Positions 1 through 6,573 of a DNA stretch of 8,754 nt are shown one piece after another; position 1 is the stretch's first letter, and every line of letters begins with the position of its first letter. The position numbers and the translations under genes were made by a program. The notes below the pieces were generated by a model that did not search any database, had not been told where the DNA came from, and saw nothing but the letters and a program-made list of their open reading frames with translations. The DNA is from an uncultured Nostocoides sp. (GTDB taxonomy: Bacteria; Actinomycetota; Actinomycetes; Actinomycetales; Dermatophilaceae), in NCBI GenBank assembly GCA_936931335.1, contig CAKZIH010000044.1:1-8754 (forward strand). The letters are read 5' to 3'.

Positions 1-144
1 GATGATGCGGTCCTCGAAGAGCTTGGTGTAGGGATCGGTGCGCTTCATCCCGTAGGACGTGCGCTCCTCGAACTGCGGGAGGATGTAGCGGCTGCTCGGG
101 CCGGGCACGTGGAGGCGAGAAGTCGCCATACCGTCGGAATTCAT
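1..144 (-). CDS. clpP2: ATP-dependent Clp protease proteolytic subunit ClpP2, N-terminal part (cut by window edge)
   Basis: This is the first 48 codons of a second ClpP peptidase subunit; the rest lies beyond the left edge. The visible residues include SRYILPQFEERTSYG (about 18-32) and DPYTKLFEDRII (37-48). These match the N-terminal segment and first helix of actinobacterial ClpP2, which forms a mixed ClpP1P2 tetradecamer degrading proteins delivered by ClpX or ClpC. The catalytic residues are not in the window. The ATG at 144 is chosen because an AAAGGA Shine-Dalgarno-like stretch lies about 11 bases upstream; a second in-frame ATG (residue 6) is possible. The gene starts 35 bases after the clpP1 stop codon on the same strand, so the two are almost certainly cotranscribed. 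Assignment as ClpP2 rather than ClpP1 rests on gene order and the RYILP N-terminus. Confidence 0.93.
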   Translation of the reverse strand, partial: MNSDGMATSRLHVPGPSSRYILPQFEERTSYGMKRTDPYTKLFEDRII

Positions 145-179
145 TGTCGTGTCAGTCCTTTTTCGAGTCCGTATGCCGG

Positions 180-839
180 TCAGTCCGTCACCGGGTTGTC
201 ATCGTTCCCGGCCTGCTCGGCGCGGGTGAAGACGTGGTCGACGAAGCCGTAGGCCTTGGCTTCCTCGGCGGTGAACCAGCGGTCGCGGTCGGAGTCCTTC
301 TCGATCTGCTCCAGGCTCTGGCCGGTGTGCTCGGCGATGAGCTCGGCCATCTGCCGCTTGATGAAGAGCATCTGCTCGGCCTGGATCTTGATGTCCGAGG
401 CGGTACCACCGATGCCACCGGAGGGCTGGTGCATCATGACTCGCGCGTGCGGGGTGGCATAACGCTTGCCCTTGGTGCCGGCGGAGAGCAGGAACTGGCC
501 CATTGAGGCCGCCATCCCCATGGCCACGGTGGCCACATCATTGGGCACCCAGTTCATGGTGTCGAAGATCGCCATACCTGCGGTCACCGAGCCACCGGGG
601 CTGTTGATGTAGAGCCAGATGTCGGACTTGGGGTCCTCGGCGGCGAGCAGGAGCATCTGGGCGCAGATGGCGTTGGCATTGTCGTCGCGGACATCGGAGC
701 CGAGGAAGATGATGCGCTCCCTCAGCAGCCGCTGGTAAATGTGGTCATCGAGACCGAACTGGCCCGCGGGGGTGGCCGAGGCCTGGGGGTGGGTCACGCC
801 TGTCTCCGTCCTGACGATGCGCTCGTGCGGATTGGTCAT
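180..839 (-). CDS. clpP1: ATP-dependent Clp protease proteolytic subunit ClpP1
   Basis: This encodes a 219-residue serine peptidase of family S14, the proteolytic chamber subunit of the cytoplasmic Clp protease, which works with ClpX/ClpC unfoldases. Visible family landmarks are the first helix and strand (YQRLLRERIIFLG, 35-47), the YINSPGG oxyanion-hole segment (77-83), the catalytic serine in GMAASMG (Ser112), the catalytic histidine in MMHQPSGG (His137) and the catalytic aspartate in DSDRDRW (Asp186). The triad is complete and the length is normal. The first 27 or so residues are a propeptide-like leader expected to be trimmed. The protein resembles mycobacterial ClpP1 more than ClpP2. The ATG at 839 is preceded by only a weak AGGG motif, and the same bases can be read as a -10 box, so the mRNA may be leaderless. 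It precedes clpP2 by 35 bases and is expected to be essential or near-essential, as in mycobacteria. Confidence 0.96.
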   Translation of the reverse strand: MTNPHERIVRTETGVTHPQASATPAGQFGLDDHIYQRLLRERIIFLGSDVRDDNANAICAQMLLLAAEDPKSDIWLYINSPGGSVTAGMAIFDTMNWVPNDVATVAMGMAASMGQFLLSAGTKGKRYATPHARVMMHQPSGGIGGTASDIKIQAEQMLFIKRQMAELIAEHTGQSLEQIEKDSDRDRWFTAEEAKAYGFVDHVFTRAEQAGNDDNPVTD

Positions 840-843
840 GGTG

Positions 844-871
844 ACCCTAACGCCGGACCCCCGCCGGACAA
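844..871 (-). promoter_or_regulatory. Possible clpP1 promoter, nearly leaderless
   Basis: On the minus strand TTGTCC (866-871) and TAGGGT (844-849) are separated by 16 bases. The -10-like box ends four bases before the clpP1 ATG, so transcription would begin at or next to the start codon. Leaderless mRNAs are common in actinobacteria, but the spacing is slightly shorter than usual. Three copies of CGCCGGA (851-857, 862-868, 881-887) overlap or abut this region and could be regulator contacts. I see no convincing ClgR operator, which normally controls clpP1P2 in this phylum. Confidence 0.35.
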
Positions 872-962
872 TCCCGACCCCGCCGGATGTTCACTCACAG
901 CAGATTTGGCGCGGCGGGCGCCGGGGCCCAGGAGCGCAAGATCGGTCGTGCCGGATCGCGGG

Positions 963-2180
963 TCAGTCGGTCCGCAGGGCCGCGGGGCGGGGTTCGCGGA
1001 CCGCGGGTAGGGCGGCATAGGCGCCCAGGATGAGGACCCCGACGGCCAGCAGAGCGCGCAGCACCCCGTAGGCATCGCCGAGGAAGCCGATGAGCGGCGG
1101 CCCGGCGATGAAGGCGAGATAGCCGATCGTGGCAACCACAGATACCCGCGCATTGGCCCGGGCCGGATCGTCGGCCGCGGCCGACATCCCGACGGGGAAG
1201 CCGAGGGAGACGCCCATCCCCCACAGCGCCGCACCGACGAAGGCCAGCGGGGCGCTTCCGAAGACCACCAGCAGGGACCCGCCCAGGGCCACCACAAACG
1301 AGATCCGCAGCACCCGCACCCGGCCGTAGCGATCGAGCAGGCCGGTGCCCAACAGCCGGCCCAAGGTCATGAACCCCAAGAAAGTAGCGAAGGCGAGCAC
1401 CCCGGCCCAGGACGGCAGGTCGTGGCCCTCCACGAAGGCCACCGACACCCAGTCGTTGGCGGTGCCTTCGGTGAACGCTGCGACCAGCGTCACCAGCCCG
1501 ATGAGCAGGGTGCGCGGTTCGGTCCACGCCGAACGATGCGCCTGCGGTATGCCGTTCGCCGCGGCATCCTGCGGCTCACCGGTGGTGTCCAACTCTCGGG
1601 GCAGGAAGGGGCGGGTCGCCACCACGGCGGCGGCTGCCAAGAGCAGCGCCACCCCGGCCAGGTGCAGCCAGATGGGCACGGCCAAGGCGGCCGTGCCGGC
1701 CCCGAAGAGCGCGGCCAGCACGGTGCCGCCGCTGAAGGCGGCGTGAAAGCGCGGCATGATCGAACGACCCAGGGGGCGTTCTACGGTGGCCCCCTCGAGG
1801 TTCATCCCCACATCGCAGACGCCCATGCCGAGCCCGAGCAGGAAGAGTCCGGCGGCCACCACCCAGCGGTTGCTGACCGCGTCCGCGCCGATGCCCACCA
1901 GGCTCAGGCCGACCGCCATCACCAGCAGCGCCCCGGTGCAGGCGCGAGCGGCGCCGAAGCGCTCCGCGATCCGGCCGGCCAAGGGCAGCCCGAGCAGCGA
2001 GCCGGCCGAGGTGAACAGCAGGACGATGCCGAGTTCACCGGCGCTCAGGCCCAGACCCGCCTTGGCGTCCGGGATCCGGCTCGCCCAGGAGGCGAAGGCC
2101 ACCCCATTGGCGGTGAACACCGCATACACGGCGTTGCGGGCGGCAAACACCTGGGAATCGGCCACGGCCGGGCTGGTCAT
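963..2180 (-). CDS. Major facilitator superfamily transporter, YbjJ-like
   Basis: This is a 405-residue integral membrane protein with about 12 hydrophobic helices in two halves. They are joined by a hydrophilic cytoplasmic loop at roughly 191-222. The N-half loop 2-3 carries a motif-A-like sequence, GRIAERFGAAR (69-79), and the C-half equivalent is GRLLGTGLLDRYGRVR (274-289). The opening RNAVYAVFTANGVAFASW (15-32) and the block NLEGATVERPLGRSIMPRFH (127-146) are typical of the YbjJ-type MFS proteins. Substrate is not predictable: drug efflux and sugar or small-metabolite export are all possible. The ATG at 2180 has only a weak purine stretch (ACGGAA) upstream. The gene sits between tig and clpP1, a place where many actinobacteria have nothing or a short gap, and is read in the same direction. 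Cotranscription from tig is possible, but a strong inverted repeat lies in the 117-base gap. No obvious functional link to proteolysis is visible. Confidence 0.88.
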   Translation of the reverse strand: MTSPAVADSQVFAARNAVYAVFTANGVAFASWASRIPDAKAGLGLSAGELGIVLLFTSAGSLLGLPLAGRIAERFGAARACTGALLVMAVGLSLVGIGADAVSNRWVVAAGLFLLGLGMGVCDVGMNLEGATVERPLGRSIMPRFHAAFSGGTVLAALFGAGTAALAVPIWLHLAGVALLLAAAAVVATRPFLPRELDTTGEPQDAAANGIPQAHRSAWTEPRTLLIGLVTLVAAFTEGTANDWVSVAFVEGHDLPSWAGVLAFATFLGFMTLGRLLGTGLLDRYGRVRVLRISFVVALGGSLLVVFGSAPLAFVGAALWGMGVSLGFPVGMSAAADDPARANARVSVVATIGYLAFIAGPPLIGFLGDAYGVLRALLAVGVLILGAYAALPAVREPRPAALRTD

Positions 2181-2233
2181 CGATGGGTTCCGTCTCGGTG
2201 TCGGGGGTCAAGCAGGTCCATGGCTCAAACGGC

Positions 2234-2272
2234 CGTATGCCGTGTGCCCGCCAGGCGGGCACACGGCATACG
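2234..2272. repeat. Perfect 19-bp inverted repeat between tig and the MFS gene
   Basis: The arms 2234-2252 and 2254-2272 are exact reverse complements around a single A (2253), giving a hairpin of about 18 bp with a three-base loop in RNA. Each arm begins CGTATGCCGT from the outside, the same outer ten bases as the inverted repeat at 5650-5691, whereas the inner bases differ. It lies downstream of the tig stop codon, so it could act as a tig terminator or 3' stabiliser, but no run of U follows on the minus strand (GGCCGTTTGAG). It is also two copies of the dispersed GTATGCCG word. Confidence 0.9.
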
Positions 2273-2298
2273 TGCAGGTGGTGGGGGTCAGGCGAGGC

Positions 2299-3717
2299 TC
2301 ACGCCTGGGCCGAGGGCTCCTCGGTGTCGGTGGCTTCGGCGTCGTCGGTCTCGGGAGCGTCGGCCTCCGGAGCGTCGGCCGGGGTGGCCTCAAGCTCCCC
2401 CTCGACCTCGTCGCCGAGGTCGATGTCACCCTCGACGTCGTCCTCGTCAGCGCCGGGGGCGAGCGCGGCGAGGTCGACGACCTCACCGGACGCATCGGTG
2501 ATCGTGGCCCGCTCGAGAACCCCGGCCAGCGCCTTGCGCCGGGCGACCTCCGCGACCAGGGCCGGGACCTGATTGTTGGCGTCGATGGACTGCGCGAACT
2601 CGTTGGGGTCCATGCGGTACTGCTGGGCCTGCATGATCAGGTACTCGACGAACTCCTCCTGGGAGACACCGACCTCTTCCTGCTCGACCAGGGCGTCCAG
2701 GATGAACTGGGTCTTCAGCGCCCGCCGGGTGTTCTCGGCGACCTCGGTGCGGTGCTCCTCGTCCTCCAGGCGGCCCTCACCCTCGAGGTGAGTGTGAACT
2801 TCCTGCTCCACGACGTTCTCCGGAACCGCGACGTCCATCGTCTGAAGGAGGTGATCGAGGATGCGGTCGCGCGCCTGCACGCCCTGCTCGAAGCGCTTGC
2901 TCTGCAGCGCCACTTCGGCGACATTGCCCTTGAGTTCCTCAAGGGTGTCGAACTCGGAGGCAAGCTGGGCGAAGTCGTCGTCCAGCTCGGGCAGCTGACG
3001 CTCCTTGACGGACTGCACGGTGACCGTGCACTCGGCGTCCTCACCCTGATGCTCGCCGCCGGCGAGGGCGGCGGTGAAGGTCTTGGATTCGCCCTCGCTC
3101 AGGCCGATCAGTGCCTCGTCAAGGCCGGCGAGCATATTGCCCGAGCCCACCTCATAGGAGATGCCGGAGACCTCGTCGATCTGCTCCCCATCGATGGTGG
3201 CGGACAGGTCGATGGAGACGAAATCGCCATCCTGGACCGCGCGGTCGGCGCCAACCAGGGTGCCGAAGCGGGTGCGCAGGGTCTCCAACTGAGCGGCGAT
3301 GTCCTCGTCGGTCACCTCGACGTCATCCACGGTGACCGCGATGGCGTCGAGGTCGGGGAGGGTGACCTCGGGGCGCACATCGACCTCGGCGGTGAAGCCC
3401 AAGTGCTGGCTCTCGTCCATCGGCACCTCGGTCACCTCGACCTCGGGCTGACCGATCGGACGCAGCTTGGCCTCTTCGACCGCCTGGCCATAGAGCTGCG
3501 GCAGGGCCTCGTTGATGGCCTCCTGCAGCACCGCGCCGCGACCCACCCGCTGGTCGATGATGGGCGCGGGCACCTTGCCCTTGCGGAAACCGGGGACCTG
3601 GATCTGGCTGCCGATCGTCCGGTATGCCGCGTCGATGCTCGGCTTGAGCTCCGCATACGGGACCTCGACGGTCAGCTTGACCCGGGTCGGGGTGAGGGTC
3701 TCGGCGGCACTCTTCAC
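2299..3717 (-). CDS. tig: Trigger factor (ribosome-associated chaperone and peptidyl-prolyl isomerase)
   Basis: This encodes a 472-residue trigger factor, which binds the ribosome near the exit tunnel and shields nascent chains. The N-terminal ribosome-binding domain (about 1-120) carries the signature loop VPGFRKGKVP with Phe44-Arg45-Lys46. An FKBP-type isomerase domain follows at about 160-240 (GDFVSIDLSATIDGE, then YEVGSGNMLAGLDEALIG). The helical SurA-like C-terminal chaperone domain covers about 250-415. The last 50 or so residues form a strongly acidic, Ala/Pro/Asp/Glu-rich tail, common in actinobacterial homologues and variable in length. The frame stays open to 3858, but the GTG at 3717 is preferred: it begins the conserved KSAAETLTPTRVKLTVEVP segment and has GGAG (3726-3729) eight bases upstream, whereas the upstream extension has no trigger-factor similarity and crosses the promoter. 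It heads the tig-MFS-clpP1-clpP2 block. Confidence 0.96.
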   Translation of the reverse strand: MKSAAETLTPTRVKLTVEVPYAELKPSIDAAYRTIGSQIQVPGFRKGKVPAPIIDQRVGRGAVLQEAINEALPQLYGQAVEEAKLRPIGQPEVEVTEVPMDESQHLGFTAEVDVRPEVTLPDLDAIAVTVDDVEVTDEDIAAQLETLRTRFGTLVGADRAVQDGDFVSIDLSATIDGEQIDEVSGISYEVGSGNMLAGLDEALIGLSEGESKTFTAALAGGEHQGEDAECTVTVQSVKERQLPELDDDFAQLASEFDTLEELKGNVAEVALQSKRFEQGVQARDRILDHLLQTMDVAVPENVVEQEVHTHLEGEGRLEDEEHRTEVAENTRRALKTQFILDALVEQEEVGVSQEEFVEYLIMQAQQYRMDPNEFAQSIDANNQVPALVAEVARRKALAGVLERATITDASGEVVDLAALAPGADEDDVEGDIDLGDEVEGELEATPADAPEADAPETDDAEATDTEEPSAQA

Positions 3718-3725
3718 AGCAGGCA

Positions 3726-3729
3726 CTCC
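3726..3729 (-). promoter_or_regulatory. Shine-Dalgarno site that decides the tig start
   Basis: GGAG on the minus strand lies eight bases before the GTG at 3717. None of the earlier in-frame candidates has a comparable site together with conserved coding sequence. Confidence 0.65.
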
Positions 3730-3809
3730 AGCGGCTATCGCAGATGGGATTCGGGGTGATCCGCCGGCGCCGGCATACGGGCACGCCGGGACGGATCGGC
3801 AATCGCACC

Positions 3810-3838
3810 ATCCTATCCGGGCCCCGCACCCCACCCAA
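3810..3838 (-). promoter_or_regulatory. Probable tig promoter (-35/-10)
   Basis: On the minus strand TTGGGT (3833-3838) and TAGGAT (3810-3815) are separated by 17 bases, a good match to the actinobacterial housekeeping sigma consensus. The start point would fall near 3803, leaving an untranslated leader of about 85 bases before the GTG at 3717. This supports the shorter tig start, because the longer reading frame would begin upstream of the promoter. Confidence 0.6.
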
Positions 3839-3889
3839 AACCGCCGCCGCGTCCGCACCGCGCACCCGCCTGGCCGCGAGGGTCAGCCG

Positions 3890-3963
3890 TCGGGGTAGCC
3901 GGATTCGAACCGGCGGCCTTCCGCTCCCAAAGCGGACGCGCTACCAAGCTGCGCCATACCCCG
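3890..3963 (-). tRNA. tRNA-Pro (anticodon TGG)
   Basis: A complete cloverleaf reads on the minus strand. The seven-base acceptor stem CGGGGTA/TACCCCG pairs fully. The D arm is GCGC-AGCTTGGTA-GCGC. The anticodon stem TCCGC/GCGGA encloses the loop TTTGGGA, giving anticodon TGG for proline CCA codons. The T arm is GCCGG-TTCGAAT-CCGGC, and the discriminator base is A. CCA is not encoded. The gene is 74 bases long and lies just upstream of the tig promoter on the same strand. A Pro/Gly tRNA pair next to tig is also found in other actinobacteria, as I recall for mycobacteria. Confidence 0.96.
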
Positions 3964-4011
3964 TCCCGGCGGTCGACATCGCACCCGACCACGTGGGTCG
4001 CGCGCCATCGA

Positions 4012-4042
4012 TTACGGGTCGCCCCGCCGCGGGCAGTAGGCT
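4012..4042 (+). promoter_or_regulatory. Possible tRNA-Gly promoter
   Basis: TAGGCT (4037-4042) fits the TANNNT -10 pattern and would start transcription near 4049, about 30 bases before the tRNA. The best upstream partner is TTACGG (4012-4017) with a long 19-base spacer, so only the -10 is reasonably supported. The overlapping minus-strand TAGCCT (4038-4043) could serve tRNA-Pro in the opposite direction, but no -35 accompanies it. Confidence 0.3.
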
Positions 4043-4077
4043 ACCTCTCGCTCCGGCGGCCATCTGGCCCCGGTCCT

Positions 4078-4148
4078 GCGGGCGTAGCTCAATGGTAGAG
4101 CCTCAGTCTTCCAAACTGATTACGCGAGTTCGATTCTCGTCGCCCGCT
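4078..4148 (+). tRNA. tRNA-Gly (anticodon TCC)
   Basis: A complete cloverleaf is visible. The acceptor stem GCGGGCG/CGCCCGC pairs fully. The D arm is GCTC-AATGGTA-GAGC. The anticodon stem TCAGT/ACTGA encloses CTTCCAA, giving anticodon TCC for glycine GGA codons. The T arm is GCGAG-TTCGATT-CTCGT with one G-T pair, and the discriminator base is T. The mature CCA end is not encoded. The gene is 71 bases long and is transcribed away from tRNA-Pro, 114 bases from it. A small CCGAG/CTCGG stem at 4168-4183 follows but has no T run. Confidence 0.96.
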
Positions 4149-4214
4149 CCGCTCTCGTTCCGCGCCCCCGAGCAGCCCCTCGGATAACAGTTGTGGCACG
4201 TCCGGCGCGCTTTC

Positions 4215-4243
4215 TTGCCGCTGTCAGTGGTCCCGCTTAAGTT
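4215..4243 (+). promoter_or_regulatory. Probable promoter of the sugar ABC transporter operon
   Basis: TTGCCG (4215-4220) and TAAGTT (4238-4243) are separated by 17 bases. Transcription would start near 4250, leaving a leader of about 50 bases that contains the AGGAG ribosome binding site (4292-4296) before the ATG at 4301. The spacer holds a possible regulator half-site (AGTGGTC, 4226-4232). Confidence 0.55.
4226..4232 (+). promoter_or_regulatory. Possible half-site for a DasR-type GntR regulator
   Basis: AGTGGTC equals one half of the DasR responsive element (A[GC]TGGTCTAGACCA[GC]T), which controls GlcNAc and chitin genes in streptomycetes. It lies inside the spacer of the proposed promoter and upstream of an operon ending in a nagA-like gene. 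The second half-site (4233-4241, CCGCTTAAG) does not match, so binding is uncertain. Confidence 0.2.
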
Positions 4244-4300
4244 GTCCGGCCAGCGGGTTCGCGACGTTGCGGCCCGGCGCAGTCGCCGAACAGGAGCACC

Positions 4301-5608
4301 ATGAGCACCCCACGTCGTTCCCTCCTCCTTGCCGTGGCCGCGGCAAGCAGCCTGAGCCTGGCCGCCTGTGGCGGGGGCACCGGAGCCGGTGGCTCCTCCA
4401 GCAGCAGCTCGGCCAGCAGCTCCGCGGGTGGGTCGAGCAGCTCCGCCGGGGGCTCTGCCACCGGGGGCGGCACCACCATCAAGCTCGTTGCCGCCGAATA
4501 CTCCAAGGACAACACCAAGGCCTTCTGGGATGCCTTCGCCACGGCATACAAGGAGAAGACCGGCAACACCCTCGAGGTCCAGGTCGTCAGCTGGGACAAC
4601 ATCGACCAGCAGTCCTCGACGATGATCCAGAACAACCAGCCGCCGGACATTCTCAACCTCAACGCCTACGCCTCGTATGCGGCCGACGGCCTGCTCTACA
4701 GCGGCGACGAGGTGCTGAGCGAGACCGCTAGCGGCGACATCCTGGACGCTTTCAAGACCTCCGGCACCTATGACGGCAAGTTCTACGGCTTCCCCGACCT
4801 GTCCAGCGCCCGCGCGTTCTTCTACAACAAGGACCTCTTCGAGAAGGCCGGCATCAGCGAGGCCCCCAAGACCTGGGCGGAGCTGGAGGCGGACGCCAAG
4901 AAGCTGGTCGCCCTGGGCGATGGGACCATCGGCTACGCCATGCCGCTGGGTCCGGAGGAGTCCCAGGCCGAGTTCTCCATGTGGCTGTTCAACAACGGCG
5001 GCGCCTGGAAGAAGGACGGCAAGTGGTCGATCAACTCGGCCGAGAACGCCAAGGCGCTGACCTTCATGAAGTCCCTGGCGGACAACAAGCTCACTCAGAA
5101 CAACCCGGCCCGCACCAACCGCGCCGACGCCTTTGACCTGTTCAAGTCCGGCAAGGTCGGCATGATCATCGGCTTCAGCCCGCTGGCCGGCGCACTGGAT
5201 GCGGACGGCAAGGTCAACTACGGGGTTGCCCCCTTCCCCACCGCGGAGGACGGCGGCACCCCGCAGACCTTCGGCGTCACCGACTACCTGATGGCCTTCA
5301 AGAAGGAAGGCAACCAGGAGGCGGTCAAGGCGTTCTACGACCTCTACTACTCCAAGGACCAAATCAACAGCTTCATCGAGAAGGAAGGCTTCCTGCCGGT
5401 CACCAAGTCCGGCCTGGAGTACTTCGCCAAGGACGAGAAGCTCAAGGTCTACCTGGACACCCTGCCCAACGCTCACCTCACCCCGACCGACGACCCGACC
5501 TGGGACAAGGTCAAGCTCGCCGTCCAGCAGAACCTGGGCGCGGCCATGACTGGTGACCCCAAGGAGGTCCTGGACAAGCTGCAGCAGACCGCCGAGCAGG
5601 GCGGTTGA
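4301..5608 (+). CDS. Extracellular sugar-binding lipoprotein of a CUT1-type ABC transporter
   Basis: This is a 435-residue solute-binding protein of family 1, expected to be anchored to the outer face of the membrane and to hand a sugar or oligosaccharide to the two permeases that follow. The N-terminus is a lipoprotein signal peptide: basic PRR (4-6), a hydrophobic stretch, and lipobox LAAC with Cys23. A flexible Gly/Ser/Ala linker runs to about residue 57. The mature domain begins TIKLVAAEY and has family-typical segments such as NNQPPDILNLN (about 110-120), YGFPDLSSARAFFYNKDLFEKAGI (split around 160-183) and PKTWAEL. The AGGAG at 4292-4296 supports the ATG. The substrate is not readable from the sequence. 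The downstream nagA-like gene points to GlcNAc, chitobiose or another amino sugar. No ATPase gene is present; in many actinobacteria a shared MsiK-type ATPase energises such systems. Confidence 0.93.
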   Translation: MSTPRRSLLLAVAAASSLSLAACGGGTGAGGSSSSSSASSSAGGSSSSAGGSATGGGTTIKLVAAEYSKDNTKAFWDAFATAYKEKTGNTLEVQVVSWDNIDQQSSTMIQNNQPPDILNLNAYASYAADGLLYSGDEVLSETASGDILDAFKTSGTYDGKFYGFPDLSSARAFFYNKDLFEKAGISEAPKTWAELEADAKKLVALGDGTIGYAMPLGPEESQAEFSMWLFNNGGAWKKDGKWSINSAENAKALTFMKSLADNKLTQNNPARTNRADAFDLFKSGKVGMIIGFSPLAGALDADGKVNYGVAPFPTAEDGGTPQTFGVTDYLMAFKKEGNQEAVKAFYDLYYSKDQINSFIEKEGFLPVTKSGLEYFAKDEKLKVYLDTLPNAHLTPTDDPTWDKVKLAVQQNLGAAMTGDPKEVLDKLQQTAEQGG

Positions 5609-5649
5609 GGCTCGCTCGCCTCAATCTGACAGTGACTCTTCCCACCCCA

Positions 5650-5691
5650 GCCCGTATGCCGTCCGCGCGCCGCCGCGGACGGCATACGGGC
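5650..5691. repeat. Perfect 18-bp inverted repeat spanning the permease start codon
   Basis: Arms 5650-5667 and 5674-5691 are exact reverse complements with a six-base loop (5668-5673). The outer part of each arm contains CGTATGCCGT, shared with the inverted repeat at 2234-2272. It lies 42 bases after the binding-protein stop codon. In mRNA the hairpin would hold the ATG at 5656 inside its stem. It could protect the 3' end of the binding-protein message and lower permease translation, comparable in position to the palindromic element between malE and malF in E. coli. That role is inferred. Confidence 0.92.
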
Positions 5692-6573
5692 GTCGGTCGC
5701 ATCCATCCGCTGCTGGCGCTGGTCTGGCTGGCGCCCGCGCTCGTACTCATCTTCGGCGTGGTCCTCTATCCGGCCATCAAGCTGTTCCAGGCCAGCCGGG
5801 ATCGGTTTTCCATCACCGGCCTGCGTAAGGGCAGTGCCGGCTGGCTCAACTACGACAAGGTGCTGCACCACCCAGATCTCGGCCAGGTCCTGCGCAATAC
5901 CGCCATCTGGGTGATCGCCGTGGTGGCGCTGACCATCCTCATCTCGCTGGCGCTGGCCCAACTGCTGATCAAGGACTTCCCCGGTCGACGGTTCGTCCGC
6001 TGGGCCGTGATCGTGCCGTGGGCGGCCTCGCTGATCGTCACCAGCCAGCTCTTCGTGCTGATCTACGACTACAACTACGGCATCGCCAACCTGGTCCTCA
6101 AGGCACTCGGTAAGGACGAGGCGATCGATTTCCTCGGCGATGACCGCTGGACCATGGCGTCGATGATTTTTGTCGGGGTCTTCGTCTCCCTGCCGTTCAC
6201 GATCTTCGTCTTTATCGCCGGCCTGAACGCGATCCCCGATGACGTGAACGAGGCCGCGGTCGTCGATGGCGCCAGCCCCTGGCAGCGCTACCGCCGGATC
6301 ACCCTGCCGCTGATGCGGCCGGCGCTGATGGTGGCGACCGTGCTCAACGTCATTTACGTCTTCAACAGTTTCCCGATCGTCTACACGCTCAACGACCGCA
6401 ACCCCGGCTTCCGGCACGACACGACGATCACCTTCATGTACAAGCTCGCGTTCAAAAGCCAGGAGAAGGACGTCGGGATGTCCGCCGCCGCCGGCGTGGT
6501 CAACGTGCTGCTCATCCTGCTGGTGGTGCTGCTCTATCTGCGCATCGTCAACTGGCGAGAGGAGACCCGGTGA
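5656..6573 (+). CDS. Sugar ABC transporter permease (MalF-like, first subunit)
   Basis: With the ATG at 5656 this encodes a 305-residue CUT1 permease with about six membrane helices. The first is PLLALVWLAPALVLIFGVVL (18-37). The cytoplasmic EAA loop, which docks the ATPase, is NEAAVVDGASPWQRYRRITL (198-217) with the expected Glu-Ala-Ala and Gly205. The start is uncertain. The frame is open back to a TTG at 5605 that overlaps the upstream stop (TTGA), giving 322 residues, and a GTG at 5632 is a third option; none has a good Shine-Dalgarno site. A start must lie at or before 5656, because no candidate occurs downstream before the first helix. The inverted repeat at 5650-5691 therefore encodes the basic N-terminus. 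The gene ends in GTGA, shared with the next permease. It is cotranscribed with the binding protein unless the hairpin stops transcription. Confidence 0.9.
   Translation: MPSARRRGRHTGVGRIHPLLALVWLAPALVLIFGVVLYPAIKLFQASRDRFSITGLRKGSAGWLNYDKVLHHPDLGQVLRNTAIWVIAVVALTILISLALAQLLIKDFPGRRFVRWAVIVPWAASLIVTSQLFVLIYDYNYGIANLVLKALGKDEAIDFLGDDRWTMASMIFVGVFVSLPFTIFVFIAGLNAIPDDVNEAAVVDGASPWQRYRRITLPLMRPALMVATVLNVIYVFNSFPIVYTLNDRNPGFRHDTTITFMYKLAFKSQEKDVGMSAAAGVVNVLLILLVVLLYLRIVNWREETR

Noticed and set aside
908..922. GGCGC/GCGCC stem between the MFS gene and clpP1 as a terminator
   Set aside because: Only five base pairs in very GC-rich DNA with no U run on the minus strand; such stems occur by chance.
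1546..1568. ATGCCG/CGGCAT pair within the MFS gene as a third palindromic element
   Set aside because: Only six paired bases with a seven-base loop inside coding sequence. It includes one copy of the dispersed word but lacks the long perfect arms of the other two.
1756..3759. Long plus-strand open frame of 667 codons opposite tig and the MFS gene
   Set aside because: It is the mirror of tig and part of the MFS gene, which have full family motifs. Long antisense frames are usual in high-GC DNA. It has no recognisable domain and no plausible start site.
3718..3858. N-terminal extension of tig to the ATG at 3858
   Set aside because: The extension has no trigger-factor similarity and runs through the probable tig promoter, while GTG 3717 has a good ribosome binding site and starts at the conserved N-terminus.
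4103..5476. Minus-strand open frame of 457 codons opposite the sugar-binding protein
   Set aside because: It overlaps the tRNA-Gly gene and lies entirely against a well-supported lipoprotein gene. Its composition (Val/Leu/Gly/Glu repeats) is typical of a shadow frame.
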